DNA of 64,000 nt from Endocalyx cinctus (Eukaryota; Ascomycota; Sordariomycetes; Amphisphaeriales; Apiosporaceae). The stretch covers positions 2,019,345-2,083,344 of the forward strand of contig BCKC01000008.1 in the NCBI GenBank assembly GCA_001600455.1, in the 5' to 3' direction. Below the pieces are notes generated by a model. The model worked only from the letters and a program-made list of their open reading frames with translations. It searched no databases and was not told the origin of the DNA. Position numbers and translations under genes: made by a program. Every line of letters begins with the position of its first letter. Position 1 is the first letter of the stretch. Below, piece after piece: positions 11,589-24,363 of the stretch.

Positions 11589-13691
11589 CTCGAAGAATAT
11601 ATGATCGCCGAGGAAAGTCGGAAACGCTTGCACCCTTCACTTCTTGTACGCCCAAAAACCCTTTTGCGCCCATCGTGATGCGCGTTAGCAACTGGCCCGA
11701 TCGAATATTTTCCCGGACCCGGGTCAGATCGCACCCAGCGATCTGATTATTTTACCGCCCCGCGGAATCTCATTCTCGGGCTTCATGTAGCTCCCATCCA
11801 CGACGGCTGTCGCAGCCCTCTGATCTCCTCTCTCGTACTTCGAGCTTGCCTTTGTACGTCGCGATCACCCCTCCGATCGAGGAACCCGTAAACGCCACCG
11901 ACCCCCCTTTTTGCGAAGAATCTCTAAAGGGGATTAAAAGGCGTCGAGTTTTGCGCGCGTTTGTTCGTTGTTTCCCGGCCGACGACACGATTCGCCGGCG
12001 AGAATTAAAAGTTTGAAACCGAATTTTCAAAAGTCTTAGCTTGATGCTCGGGTGAGAAGGTGGGTTTGTTTCGGTCTATCCGTACCCTCTCCGGTCACGC
12101 GACTCCTTCGGTTGCAGCTACCGTTTTTTTGCGATAGTTCCCGGAGTTTGTAATTAGTCGTTTGATTCGGTGTTGCGTGTATGATGCTAGATAGGGCAAA
12201 TCTTTTTCTTCCCTTGATCGCTTTCTTTTGGCCTAATTCTTTTTCCTTTGTTCTTCGCTTGAGCTTGATGACTGCTCAGCTGAGTGAACCGAACCCCCTA
12301 AATTCCGCTTTTCCCTTCTGATCGATCTCGTTTTTGGCTGGTTTGGTTGTTGCTGGCGTGAAAGGTTCCTCTCGTCGAGTGGGTGTCGCGTTTCGCGAAA
12401 GCGCCTGCGATTGATGAGGATTGATCGAGGTTTACTCACCACAAAAAAAAACCATAAAGACAATGAAAAGCCAGATCTGACGCTATTCGTTTGACGATCG
12501 GCGAAATTACATCCAAACGACTCTACTATGATACGCCAAATCGACCCCCGACGCCTACTCTCCTGGCGCATGGGTTTAGAGAGTCGAATCAAGCCTACAA
12601 CTTAGCACGTGAACGACGTCTTGGTTATGAAGGACTTTTTTTCTTATTTTGAACTTTTTTTTTTCCAACGCACAAAGTGTAGATACCATAATATCACTTT
12701 GTTTCGCTTCGTGGGGATGTGTAATTTTTTTTCTCTTCCCTTTTCTCTTCAATTATTTCCACACTCTTTCGCCTTTCCTTATGTTGAATGAGTCGCCGCC
12801 GGGATTATACCGGGCTTTGTATGATCATGTGTAAACTCGGGAAACTGGTGCGATGCACCTCGAGGGAAGGAAACTGAAGGAGGCTGAGATTGGGATGTTT
12901 ATAATCTGAAAGATGCAGTGTTGATGGTCTTTTAGATGCCTGTTAATATAATATTCACTTCTCCACCGCAAGTGTAATCCTGATGACTTCGTGATGCTTG
13001 CTTTATATGTAGTGTGAAGTCAGACGATAATGATGCCTCGGAACATAGAATAGTATACACTCCATTGAGATACAACACTTCGGACGAGGCACTAGTTGTC
13101 GTTTATTAATAAGATACAATGTATATCTCAACCCACGTACTGTAATGTAAGGGACTATGGGAGACGCAAGCATTATTAGCAAGAAATATTACGAGGTAGT
13201 CATAGAGCGAACACGGGTCTTCTAACGTGGACGAGGAAAAAACTATTATCACAATATATATAGATATATATATGCATATACATTGAAGGATTGGAATAGT
13301 TTAAACCAGTCCCAATTTTTTTTTTTTTTTTTGATATCCAAGGGAGACCTTGCTTTACCCGTCTCTTTCTACGCCAACAAGAAAAAAAAACCTCTGGTAC
13401 TACACATTGCTCATTACCATCGAACAACTTTCTCTCTCATATTCGCATCTAGATTATAAACACGAATATTTAAAAACTTCCACTCTAACATCTACCACCA
13501 CATATTTGATCCATCCACTACCCAGAACCTAGAAAAAATAAAATACCGACACGAAAGGAAGCCGTCAACGGGAGGACAAAAAAAAGAAGAAAAAAAAAGA
13601 AAATGGAATGAAAATGTTGTCTAATATTCCAGGCGAAGGAAGAGCGAATGTATCAAACGTCTCATTAGGACCTTTGTATTATTTTTCGTCT

Positions 13692-14617
13692 TTAGAAGCC
13701 GCCCCGGGCACCGCTCTTCTCGTCGATGTGACGGAATCGTTCCATCTCCTTGCGTTCCTTCAGCAGACAGGCCATGGCGACGATGACAACAGCGTCGATC
13801 GCGACCATGGCGAAGACGGCCGTGAAGATGTTGTCGATGAAGATACCGGAGAATCTCGAGATGGGCGCGGAGCAGCCGATCTGCAGAGCCGCGACCGCCG
13901 GGCTGGGGCAGGTGGCGTCCGTGACGAAGGCCGGGGAAGTGCTGTTCAAGAATCCGCAGCAGTTGAACTATTTATAGGGTAATTAGATTAGTATCCATAT
14001 AACACCATCTAGTTTAACTCTTTTGAGTTTGACAACGTCCTCTGAAAGAGCTGTCACATGAAATCAGTGAAAAGGGGAAGATAAAAAAAAACTTACAGCT
14101 GTCTGCATTAATTCCTGAACCTCCATCGGTTGGGCACTCCATAGCGGGAGGAACATCTCTTTCATTCTAAGCGACATAACCCACAGTTGAAGACCGATAA
14201 TCATGGTGAAGAGGCCATCGAAAACGACGAGGTAACCAGCGATCTTTATCATGGTGCGGCTGTTGGTGGCCATTCCGGGGAGGGTGAGAAGGAAAGTGAC
14301 GAGGATGAATACGGCATTGACGATACCAGCTATACGAAAATTATATGTTAGTGTTTAGTAATTCCAGGGTCACCATCCGAATTTTGCCACGAGATGCAGA
14401 CTTCAAACATTCAGATCTGACACTTGTGGTTTTTGTGTTATCGCTTACCTGTGAAGGGAAATTGTCGATATATCAAGTCGCGAACTGCCTCTTCTCCTCC
14501 CGTCGGCGTATTGAAACAAGTCTGCTGGACGATGATGGAAAATCCCAGCATAATAGCACCGCCGGTGGCGAATAGGCCATCGGCGGCGATGAAAGCACCT
14601 AGCACCTTGCTAACCAT
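13692..14617 (-). CDS. PLS1: Pls1-type fungal tetraspanin
   Basis: Three exons: 14617-14449, 14329-14097 and 13967-13692 (introns 119 and 129 nt; branch site CACTAACATA in the first), giving 225 aa, the usual length of fungal Pls1. There are four hydrophobic segments at about 7-31, 58-80, 85-108 and 177-203. The large loop between the third and fourth carries the tetraspanin CCG motif (FNCCGF, Cys137-Cys138-Gly139) plus Cys154 and Cys166, which can form the two loop disulfides. The short tail is charged (KERKEMERFRHIDEK). The family is a plasma-membrane scaffold; in plant pathogens Pls1 is needed for the appressorial penetration peg, and in saprotrophs for ascospore germination. The first ATG of the TM1 exon was chosen as start. 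A possible 5'-UTR intron donor (AAG|GTAAGT) lies at 15429. Confidence 0.92.
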
Positions 14618-17507
14618 CTTGATCTATCGGAGTTCCGTATTCTTTGTCTTTCGTTTTCGGGCGAATCTCGAGATAATCCCTACACGTTTCCCCTGTTTGA
14701 ATTTTTCTTTTCTTCCTGGTCCGGAGACCCTTTTCTCTCTCTTTTCAATACCTCTCAAATGTCGAGTCTTCCAGACCGTGATCGAACTGTTAATAAAAAA
14801 ATGACGACCGGCGTCTGTTTGTAAAGTCGTAGAAAATAAACCGTCGGAGGACTTCTGCGCGTCGTAACGATCGTATCAACGGCGGATGGCGAAAGAACGT
14901 AACGTCGAACAAAAGAAAGAAAAATATTATTCGACTCGGTCTAACAACACGGCGGCAGCACCTGTACCTCGCTCCGATGTCGTAGCAAAAGGAATATAAA
15001 CACCAAGAAGAGAAAGAAACGAAGTGAACAAAAAAGAAATTAGGAGAAAAAAAATAAAGGTAGTACGGTGAAGAATAGAAACAGAAGGGAATATGCTATA
15101 GCATAAGAAAAATAACGGGGGTATAACTCAAGGAATTAAAACGACGACGTAAGCGCCTGGCTACTTGTCAAAAGAAAGGAAGTGAGGAAATTAACACCGA
15201 AGCGTTACTACCTTCTACGGAATGCCTGCCGACGAAAATGGGGATGAAGAGAAGTGAATTGGGCAGAAGTCAAGGAGAGGTGAGAAAATTCAGCAAGTAT
15301 AGGAGAGGGACACACAGACGAGACAACGCCCCACGCAACGTGCCAGACGAGGGCTGAGACGAGACAGGACGACTTAACCATGGCCTGACCAACTTGCGTG
15401 AGCAAGCCCCAAAAGCAAGACCAACTTACCTTGCTCGATGGATCCACCTACCGTAAAAAAGAATAAAAAAACATTTCTGTTAAGGATTCTAGAGCATACC
15501 CAAGGATTGACTGGGTTCACAATATGGCTTGGGCGATATCTGCGATCCCCGACCGTTGGTGTTTCAGGCCTGTAAGGAGTTGGGGTTTGAACGCGGTCTG
15601 AGGCACTGCGGCGGTTTGGGACCGCTACTGCACGTACCAACTAATGAGCTATGCGCTTATAACACGGCGCCAATATTGAGTTAGAGAGCCAATCAAAAGC
15701 ATCTAAGCCTTCCTTAACCGCCTAAACCCCCTGGTCTTAAATCTTCCTACCCCTTGAGGAGATCACAACAGAAATCGAATGATTTTGGTATGAGGCTCTA
15801 ACGCTTCTTCTCGTCAAAGGAGGATTAATTAAGAATGTATACATGCGTTGCTTACGACGTCTAGGTGAAATCGATGTTCTGATGAGGCCATGCTTAACTT
15901 ACTATTGTTTCGCTTCAGATTGCGTATTTGAAATGGATGCGTAGAATAAGACTGAAGCTGACGTGTACGAAGTAGGATTCATAAATGAGGAGAAACTTGT
16001 AACAATCTTTACTTGTACATAGTAGATTCTATCCTCGTTATGAATTTGACGAGGAGAAGAATTATCCAAACTGATAACTTCTTGATTAATAAGAAATCAA
16101 AACGAAGGCGCTCGTCGAAATAGGCAAGTTTGGTCCACTGTGGCTTGTATCTGATCTAACCTTGATATAGATATTCGTGAGATCCAGCGCTTCATGCAAA
16201 GCCCTTAACAGTAACGGTCTACCACGTCTCAGCACAAATTGAAGTGACATGCGGGAGATCAAACAATTATCACAAGGATACTGAAAGTTAAAATAGCTTA
16301 TATTCCTATGTAGTGGGTTTCTTTTTCGTATCCACGTGTATTTCCTTTTTGCAAAATTGAATTTTCATCTGTGTTCGTATTACTTTATGAAATGTAGGTA
16401 TACGGAGGTAATCCGTCACTACACTCACGGCATCATCGACAAGAGGATGATATTTCTCTCTCGAGTTCGCCTTTGAAGAGGAAGCGAAAAGCGGTAAACA
16501 CCCGTTCGATACTTTGCTTCTTTGCATAGACGGGACCGTTATATGTATTGAAGAAAAAGAAATTATATAACTCGGGAAGCGTCCCATTGCATGACCCGAT
16601 TATGTTTTACTTTTTTTTTTTTTTCACTCCTTTAATTTGCTCCTCCAAGAAGATTGACCGACTGGACAAGTCCGGAGAGACGGGAACCTGCATTTGTGAA
16701 AAAAAAGGCCCGGATCCGAGACTTCGGTCGGGCATTAATTTTTTTTTTTACTGCCATTCAACATTAATGGCACGCACGGAGACGAAAGAAGAGGACGTCG
16801 CGGGCTTGATTCTGTTTAGCGACGAAGTTGCATACCGAATTGAACTGCTGGATGAAATTTCGATTAGGTTATTATCGGCGCGGCCGGTTTGCTCGACTGT
16901 GACCGTGACCGCGACCATAGGACCTGCTTGAAAGAAGTGCAACTAGGAAGATCGAATGTTCCTTCTTTGCTCTGCATTTCGTCTTCAATCACATGATATT
17001 AATAATATTGCCGAGTTGGACTGGTTTCCCGTACTAGGCATTGTCACGGAGGCCGTGCTACGGAGCTCTAAAGCACGACGCACAACCAGTCATGTCAAAT
17101 GTACACATGGTTCTGTTACGACGCCTCAAAAGTCTATGCGAAAAAGCTTCAGACTGCAAGTAACAATGGTCGGACTAGAGACACATGGCGATCAGATTGA
17201 TGTGTAAACACGAATGGATATTGTGGACTAAATCAATCAAACTGCCAAGGTAACAAGGAAAGACGGCAATACCCTTTATTTACGGTGAACTAATGGCTAC
17301 ACTAACAATCTAGACACTATTGGCTACGTAACCCATTCCCGAGAGAAAGGTTCAAGAAACAAACAATGAGCAAATAAGGGAAAGAATCGGGTTGTTAAGT
17401 ACAACAATACTACGTGGTACATACGTTTCTCTTCCCGATCAATCAACATATTCGCACGTCCACTGTAGTTTAAACCCTTTTACACGACGATGGATCAGTA
17501 GATCGAT

Positions 17508-17538
17508 CTCTGGATCTCTGGATCTTTGGATCTTTGGG
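17508..17538. repeat. 8-bp tandem repeat, about 4 copies
   Basis: Units ctctggat, ctctggat, ctttggat, ctttggg: a small imperfect tandem array. Confidence 0.75.
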
Positions 17539-19196
17539 AGTACGGGGCAAAGGGGAGGACTATTTTTTTTCTTCCCACTCAAGGGAAAAGGCGTAATTAG
17601 TGTAGTGTACGGAGTAGTTGTGACTGGCTTACACCTCTTTGCTTCCCATCCAGTTTCTTCCATTCGATAGTCTCTCTAAAGTCCCCACTCTATGTATCCA
17701 CCCCCCTCAACTCTGTCCCCTCTCCTCCCAACGCTTTTTTTTTTTCTTCTACCGTAGCATTCATGACATCGATAGGCGGCCCTAGCGTAGATAGACGTGA
17801 TCATGAGGAAGTGTTATTCCTCCAAAGTCCCCAAAGATTAGCGAGATGAATGACAATACCAAGGAGAGGTATACGTGGCCTCTCTTGTCGCTTTCATTAT
17901 CATTCATCAATTATTTCTTTTTTTGTTATTATCATTATCAAAATAATAATAATTACTTGCGAGAAAAAAACAAGTCCGAGAGGGAATGCTAAAGAAATCT
18001 CACGGGAACCTGATTAAAAAGTAACACCCGTGGACGCTATTAGAAAAAGAATAATACATAGTAATTCGGTAATTATATAACGCTAATGCCCCAGTACTCG
18101 CCGATTGCTAGATAAGCACAGTAGTCGGTTAATAACCGAAGATGGGCCGGACCAGACTACACTAGCAAAGCAGTTATTCCTTAAGAGAGTTACTTTTACT
18201 TCACTGATGGTATGTATATGTATAAGTTGTCAATTTCAGCTACATAACAGATATACAATAGCGAAGACATAAGTCGTTATATAAAATCCGTTTAATTCGA
18301 GTGTAATATACATATCATGATTTCAGTGCACACGAGTTCAATTATGCGAACCTCCGAACTCTGCATGGTGCTGGTGCTGTCAAGTCTGTGTAGTGTTGGT
18401 AACCCCAACCATCCTAATTTGGAAGAACTCCCATAAATGTCGAGTATCTCTTATCTGATTGGACAGGTTCTTTTATATCCCCTTGTGGTGTATCCAACAA
18501 CCGTAACAGCGCATACCTAGCCTGCTAGCGTAGTACCTGTTAGTGCGGTGTACTCAAAAGTAAATGGTTTCATTCCCGTATTCAAAGGTTTCTCATTTAT
18601 TTGTACTGGAATGCTAAAATTGCGAGTACGTGTAGTACAATTTCCAAGATTGTTTACTAGTGTAGAGAAGCGGACTTTTAAAGATATACATATACTACAC
18701 ATATAAACCCACGTACCTAAATATATATTTCCTAATAAGCACAGTAAGATGCCGTTCTTTTGTTTTGTCAAATTTCCCAGAATTTCCGAGGTGCCCTTAC
18801 TTCAGTGACAGCTTTCTTAGTGTCTAAACAAGAAGCGCCACGTGCCAAAGGAGGGTGCACTGTCGCCAGTAAGCACTAGCGCAATACTTAGTTACTTGTA
18901 GCGGTATCAAAGCTTATCCGAGCCCATTCCAAATTGGAACGCAAATCAAGAACTCCCTGGCTTCGGGGACAAGCCAGTCATTACTAAAACTGAAAGCAAA
19001 TGGATATCGGGATTTAAACTACTGTAGATATTTTATTTTGACATGGTGCACCGCCATGTTAAAATAAAATAAAACTCGTAACATACGTAATAATTGATCT
19101 ATTTACTGGACACTACAACAGTTCATCCTAGAATAATGAGAGATATATCAACCAAAATTGACGGTGAAAGAGAGAGAGGGAGAGAAAGACAGGAAG

Positions 19197-19223
19197 AAAA
19201 AAAAAAAAAAAAAAAAAAAAAAA
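19197..19223. repeat. A27 homopolymer
   Basis: An uninterrupted run of 27 A, preceded by a GA-rich run (gagagagagggagagaaag). Confidence 0.85.
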
Positions 19224-22200
19224 GAAAACGAGAATGGGATATCCTCGGGGTAGAGGCGAACTCGGTAAAAGCGAACTCCGCAGGCGCATTCAATGAAACC
19301 ACGCATGCAGAAGTGATAAAACTTCACCAAACACCTGCACAAATAACCCCCAGGGGGTCAATTATTAGCGTGAATAGTGGCCACACACTTGCAGCGTTGT
19401 ACGTGCAGATACTATCCGACGCGTTTAATTACGCACTGTGTATGTGCATATGTGCGTGTACGTATTACTAGGTATGTACGTGTAGGTGCTTTTTAAGAGA
19501 ACTCGTTATTGTTTCGTCGATTGAAATATGAAATGAACAGGTGTCTATGATAGTGTTCTCTGCACGCGCAGCTTATATGTACGTGTACATAGTATGGATA
19601 GTATGGATTTTAGAATACTGATTTAATCATTGTTCCTTTTTTTGGGGGGGAGTGGAAATACTGATGGGAATACAACCAGTTAAATCACACAAGGCGGCAA
19701 GTGATCATTATTGAGTAATTGAAAAATGATCAAGAATAAGTCAAATCCATCCTTCGGGAGTGGTCAACGCGTCCAGTCAGTCACTATAAACTTCTTAATG
19801 ACTGATAATACCTCAGCCTTACATTTTATGATTCAGCTAATGTAATGCAATTACGCCAAGTACATAGATATCAAGGTACCACGGAAGATATGGACACCCG
19901 TATCTCTCTATCTCTCTCTCATTAATTATTTTACTATGGTACGTGTATCGGTTATAGAGTGGGTGGTGATGGTTTTTTTTTGACGCGAATTGCGCCGTTC
20001 TAAAGCCCCATGTCAATCCACCCCAAAACAAGATGAGACGCAACTTCTTGCAGTGAGGGCTTCGGTCTCGATTTGAGTTTATTACGGTATATATTTATGT
20101 ACGTGTATTGTATATAACATAAAACACGGTAAGAATGAAAAGAAAATGGAATGATATTAATAGTAATAAGGCTACGTTGATAATTCTTTTCTTAGATAAG
20201 AAAGAGGTGTACTGCGTAGAGGTAGGTAAGCAAACAGGTAATTAACTGACTGCTGTTGAAGCTGTCAAAAACAAAAAAGTGAGAGAGTAGAGAAGAAGAA
20301 CGAGAGGGAGCTCGTAAACTCTTTAGGGGTTAGCGACTCACAAATCTGGAAATACACTCGATTCAGCAACAGGAGCCAAATTCCGATGTTTTCATTGGTT
20401 ATTAAATTCTTGGTACGCTGTGCCACGCTAAGTCCGTTGGAGCTTACACCGTACAGATTCCGACCAATCAGAATAGCTATCACTCTGGCACCGTGTGGAG
20501 TTCTATCAGCAACTAACTTTAGGAAGACCGTTTCTTTCTCCAAAGTGGCCCACTAAAGTACCCTCCCTATACTACGCTTCACTAGTACGTTCTAGTACTT
20601 AGCGTAGTATCTCTGGCGATTGGAATTTACTAATGTAATGTAATACACAGCAACTCTACTGTATGTACACATCAGTATTTACGTGTAATGACATTGATTC
20701 TCTTACTTGAGATTTACGCGTACTTATCTAATATTTTATATATAGATATGTATATCTCCATGCATTTTCTTTTTTTCATGTATTCTTAGGAGAAGATACT
20801 TGGATAAAGAAGATGTTCACCTGATGAAATCACCCTCGGGATCGTTTATTTTTGTCTATATTTGACACGAAATATACGATTGATCTTCGACAGATGAACC
20901 ATATGATGCAGTGGAAATGTCCTATCAAGTCTCCTCTATGTTTTAATGTCTCCACCGCGCTAGTGTCGGCCCCTTGAATCAAGTCCAAGCTTTCTAACAT
21001 GGGGCCTGAGGGCCCTGTCTTTTCACAATTCTATACACTACAAACTATACTATAGTGTGTATGTACCTAGATATGAAAAAAAAATAAAATAATAAATAAT
21101 GATAAGTGGATTATTATATCATCAGATATCGCCCCAGCTTGCCTTCTTGTGGAAATTTAAAAATAAACTTTATCGTCTGATTGGTTTACAACGAGAACTT
21201 TTCGCTGATCTCCTTCCTTTACGGGATAAGTCTGCTTGAAGCCCGCCTTCGGATTATGGGCGACATGTTCAAGGGTTGATCGCAATTGGATAGGATGAGA
21301 GAAAAACTTGGACCTTTCTGAGGGCCCTCACCCCATATGTTCATGTTTAAAAGACAAGAGAAAAAAAAAAAAAAGTGTACTCCGTGTCTGCGAGTATGTC
21401 ACACTAGCGAGGTACACATTGTCTGCAAGACCCCTTCTTCTACATTATGTATGTACGTGGTATGTACAAGTAAGCACGTTTCTTTAGAGCTCTCCGCTCT
21501 GGTTTTCTCATCTAGTATATACTAAGTAAGTGTACACTACTTATATCCACATCCCATTAATATCCCAGTTTGAGAGTGTACCCTTGTAATTGTAGTATAC
21601 ATGCAAGTATACTATGTAATGTATACTACATATGTAGTGTACACTTGGTGTAGTGTATTAAAATTCAGTTGACTTTTGATCCATGACACAATCTATATGT
21701 ATATTTCTCAAGTATATTATTATATGTACATTTGATGGATTCTATCTTCTCACTTTATTTTATTTTGATTTGATTTTTCCTATTGACTGATGTTTGTTTA
21801 TTTAGTAAATATTATAAATATAGTTTGGTATATATATTATTATTAGAATAAATTCCAAAGCAATAGATAGTAAGTTATTTTTTTTTTCGTCCTCTCTCTC
21901 TCCATCTGTCTCATTGAAATCTTCTCAAGTTCCTAAGAGCAGTATGTAATAAATATAATAAGATACGGGATATGTGATGTATACTACGTAGTGCTGGTAG
22001 TGTACAATAATCAATAAAGAGACCCCGCCATCTTTATTTCCCAAATGCTTATCCCAGATGGTTAGGTACAAGGTGGACGTGGATAAGGGCCTAGCACATG
22101 CACTAATTCTACTAAAATACCCCCTAGACTAGGTACCTACGCCTCACCCCTACTCATGACTCCCCACCCCGCAAAGTCTCCATAAAGTGGAACAGTGTGA

Positions 22201-23489
22201 ACGTATTAAATCTACCGTATACTCTTAAACCTCCCCTCAATCCATCTATCTTTCTTCCCTTTTTTAAAGCAAAAGCCCATGTGCTACCACCTCGCTATCC
22301 TCTTTTCAAACATCCCGCATTCACCTTTCCTGATCAATCGAATCGTACTGCCTTTTATTACTGACTTCGTTTTGGTCTTTTTCTCTTTACCTGGAAAAGT
22401 CAAACACTTCCTTTTTTTTTAACTTATAAAAAAAGAAGAAGAAGGATAGGAAAAGTATAGGAAGTTACTCGGTTTTTTTTAATCGTGTCTTTTCTTCACA
22501 AATTGTCCAATTATTAATATCAGAAAAATACAGAACGGATAACTTTCCGTTCTTATCATTTCCTCCCATCTTTTTTATTTATTTTACTCTATTTTTACGG
22601 GTATATTTCTGAAGGGTTTAAAAAACGTTTTGTTCAATTGAAATCGAATATAAACCTACCTAAACCAAAAACTAACAAGAACAACGGTTTTCCTTCTCGC
22701 CTCGTAACCTTTTACAGTAAGTTCATTCCCTCTTTCATCACTTACTCAAGACAACGAACGATGCACCCATTCCATTTCCATCCCCCGAAGTCCCAGACAG
22801 GCGAATGATATGCAAGCGCATCAGAAATTCCCTTGAATTCATCCAACCAGTCTTTTCCACAAATTTGACTTTGGTTCTTCTGGTAATCACCTCAATTAAA
22901 CCAGTCGCGCACATATACATATATACACATAATACACGTACATATTAGACATAACATATACATACATTGTACAATTTTTTTTTTCAATCCCCTCTTCCTA
23001 CCTATCTACTACCACAATCAGTCAAGGCACACAAAAATGAAATAAAAATTAAATAAATCAATCAATAAAAATAAGAATTAAAGTTGATTCTTCATAACTA
23101 AAGTTGGTAATTGCTCGAATTGATCATTGATTACGAAGCGCGACTACCTTCTTGTGTTCTGCAACCCAGAAAAAAAAAAGATGATTACCCCCAAACAAAG
23201 CAAATAAAAATATAATAATAAAAAAAATTCCCCAAGTGAGAAATTCTTCGGCGTTCGCTTCCAAATTTGTTCCGTCGAGTACTAACCAGACACGCGTACC
23301 AGACTCAATACAGCAGAGCGCCCCCAACCAGGTTTCTGCGACAAAAGAATTCCAGCCTATTGAACCCTCTATTACGTTCAACGCCTGATCAAGTATAGGT
23401 TGTCGGCACCACGACCAAAGAAGTATCTCCACCAAATTTTGCCTTTTTGGTTCGTGATACCTTAATAGCCATTCTCAATCTTTAAAATA

Positions 23490-24363
23490 ATGGCCGACAT
23501 CACAGACCAACACGACCAGACGTCGCCTAATGAGCTTGACGATTCCCACGTCGGTAACGGCAATTCTGCTGCCAATGAAAGCCGTGGTGTGAAGCGCCAG
23601 CGCGCCAGCATCGCTGATGATGATGACGATGATGATGAGAAGGGTGGTCGTGAACGTCGTAAAATTGAGATAAAGTTCATTAACGACAAGTCGCGTCGCC
23701 ATATCACTTTCTCTAAGCGTAAGGCTGGTATTATGAAGAAGGTACGTCGCATCACTGTTTATTATACTTAAAAACAAAGTATCACGTCGAGCTAGACGCG
23801 TTTCTTTATCGAGTCTAGTATCGCATCTCTCTAAATTAAAATTATGCTGACGTGTGGTTATCGCCGACAATCAAGGCCTACGAACTATCTGTTCTCACTG
23901 GGACCCAAGTATTGCTTCTAGTTGTCTCCGAGACTGGTCTGGTTTATACCTTTACTACTCCGAAGCTCCAACCTCTAGTCACCAAGGCTGAAGGCAAAAA
24001 CCTAATTCAAGTTAGTTACCTTGTCGCATCCTCAATTACTACGTGGCCCAATTGATGCATATTCTAACATGACACCTGCAGGCCTGCTTGAACGCGCCCG
24101 AACCGAACCCGGGGAACGAAAATGGCGTTGACGATTCTAACCCGGTCGACTCACCCGAGGAACCTCCCAACTCACACATGCCGCCGCAGTCTGGTCGACC
24201 AGGAATGCCCCAGAACCCTCATATGCCGCAGAACTACCTGCCGAACGTGCCGATGGATCCTCAGCAAGCTTTGGCATATCAGAGCTATGTACAACAACGC
24301 GGTGCTGGATACGGTATGCCCCCTCAGCAGGGTATGCCTCAGCACACTTCCCACCAATCGTAA
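23490..24363 (+). CDS. MCM1: Mcm1-type MADS-box (SRF class) transcription factor
   Basis: Three exons: 23490-23741, 23876-24010 and 24082-24363 (introns 134 and 71 nt), giving 222 aa, close to other fungal Mcm1 proteins. The N terminus holds an Asp run (DDDDDDDE, 43-50), then the SRF-type MADS box at about 54-113 (RRKIEIKFINDKSRRHITFS...KRKAGIMKK|AYELSVLTGTQVLLLVVSET) and the SAM-type extension (KLQPLVTKAEGKNLIQACLN). The C-terminal third is rich in Pro/Gln/Met. The family binds CC(A/T)6GG-type sites as a dimer with partners such as alpha1/alpha2-like mating factors and Ste12, and acts in mating, development and virulence. Intron 1 cuts the MADS box between Lys84 and Ala85. A pyrimidine-rich leader precedes the start. 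Confidence 0.95.

Larger units (their letters stand above)
9909..13691. other. 3.8-kb gene-free stretch with a GC-enriched block
   Basis: The left part (9909-11110) is upstream of the 74-aa gene and AT-rich. From about 11130 to 12430 the composition becomes clearly richer in CG words (ccccgcggaatctc, gtcgcgatcacccc), yet every frame is broken or low-complexity, so it looks like a transcribed leader, promoter or non-coding RNA rather than a gene. It contains the A24/T11 inverted homopolymer at 11549-11588. The right part (12600-13690) is AT-rich and includes the 3' side of PLS1. Confidence 0.5.
14618..23489. other. 8.9-kb gene-free stretch upstream of PLS1 and MCM1
   Basis: The region lies between two divergently transcribed genes. 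The PLS1 side (14.6-15.7 kb) is A-rich on the plus strand, typical of a transcribed fungal leader read from the minus strand. The MCM1 side (22.2-23.5 kb) is pyrimidine-rich on the plus strand, typical of a fungal 5' leader. Between them is AT-rich DNA with many TA-rich words, an A27 tract (19197-19223), an 8-bp tandem repeat (17508-17538) and palindromic AGGGCCCT words at about 21009 and 21321. Two short coding-like frames near 20.9 and 21.2 kb are treated as findings. No gene is firmly supported. Confidence 0.5.

Noticed and set aside
16548..16942. Open frames on both strands around 16.75-16.94 kb
   Set aside because: Both strands read equally well for about 55 codons, flanked by T homopolymers; no start context or splice signals favour either.
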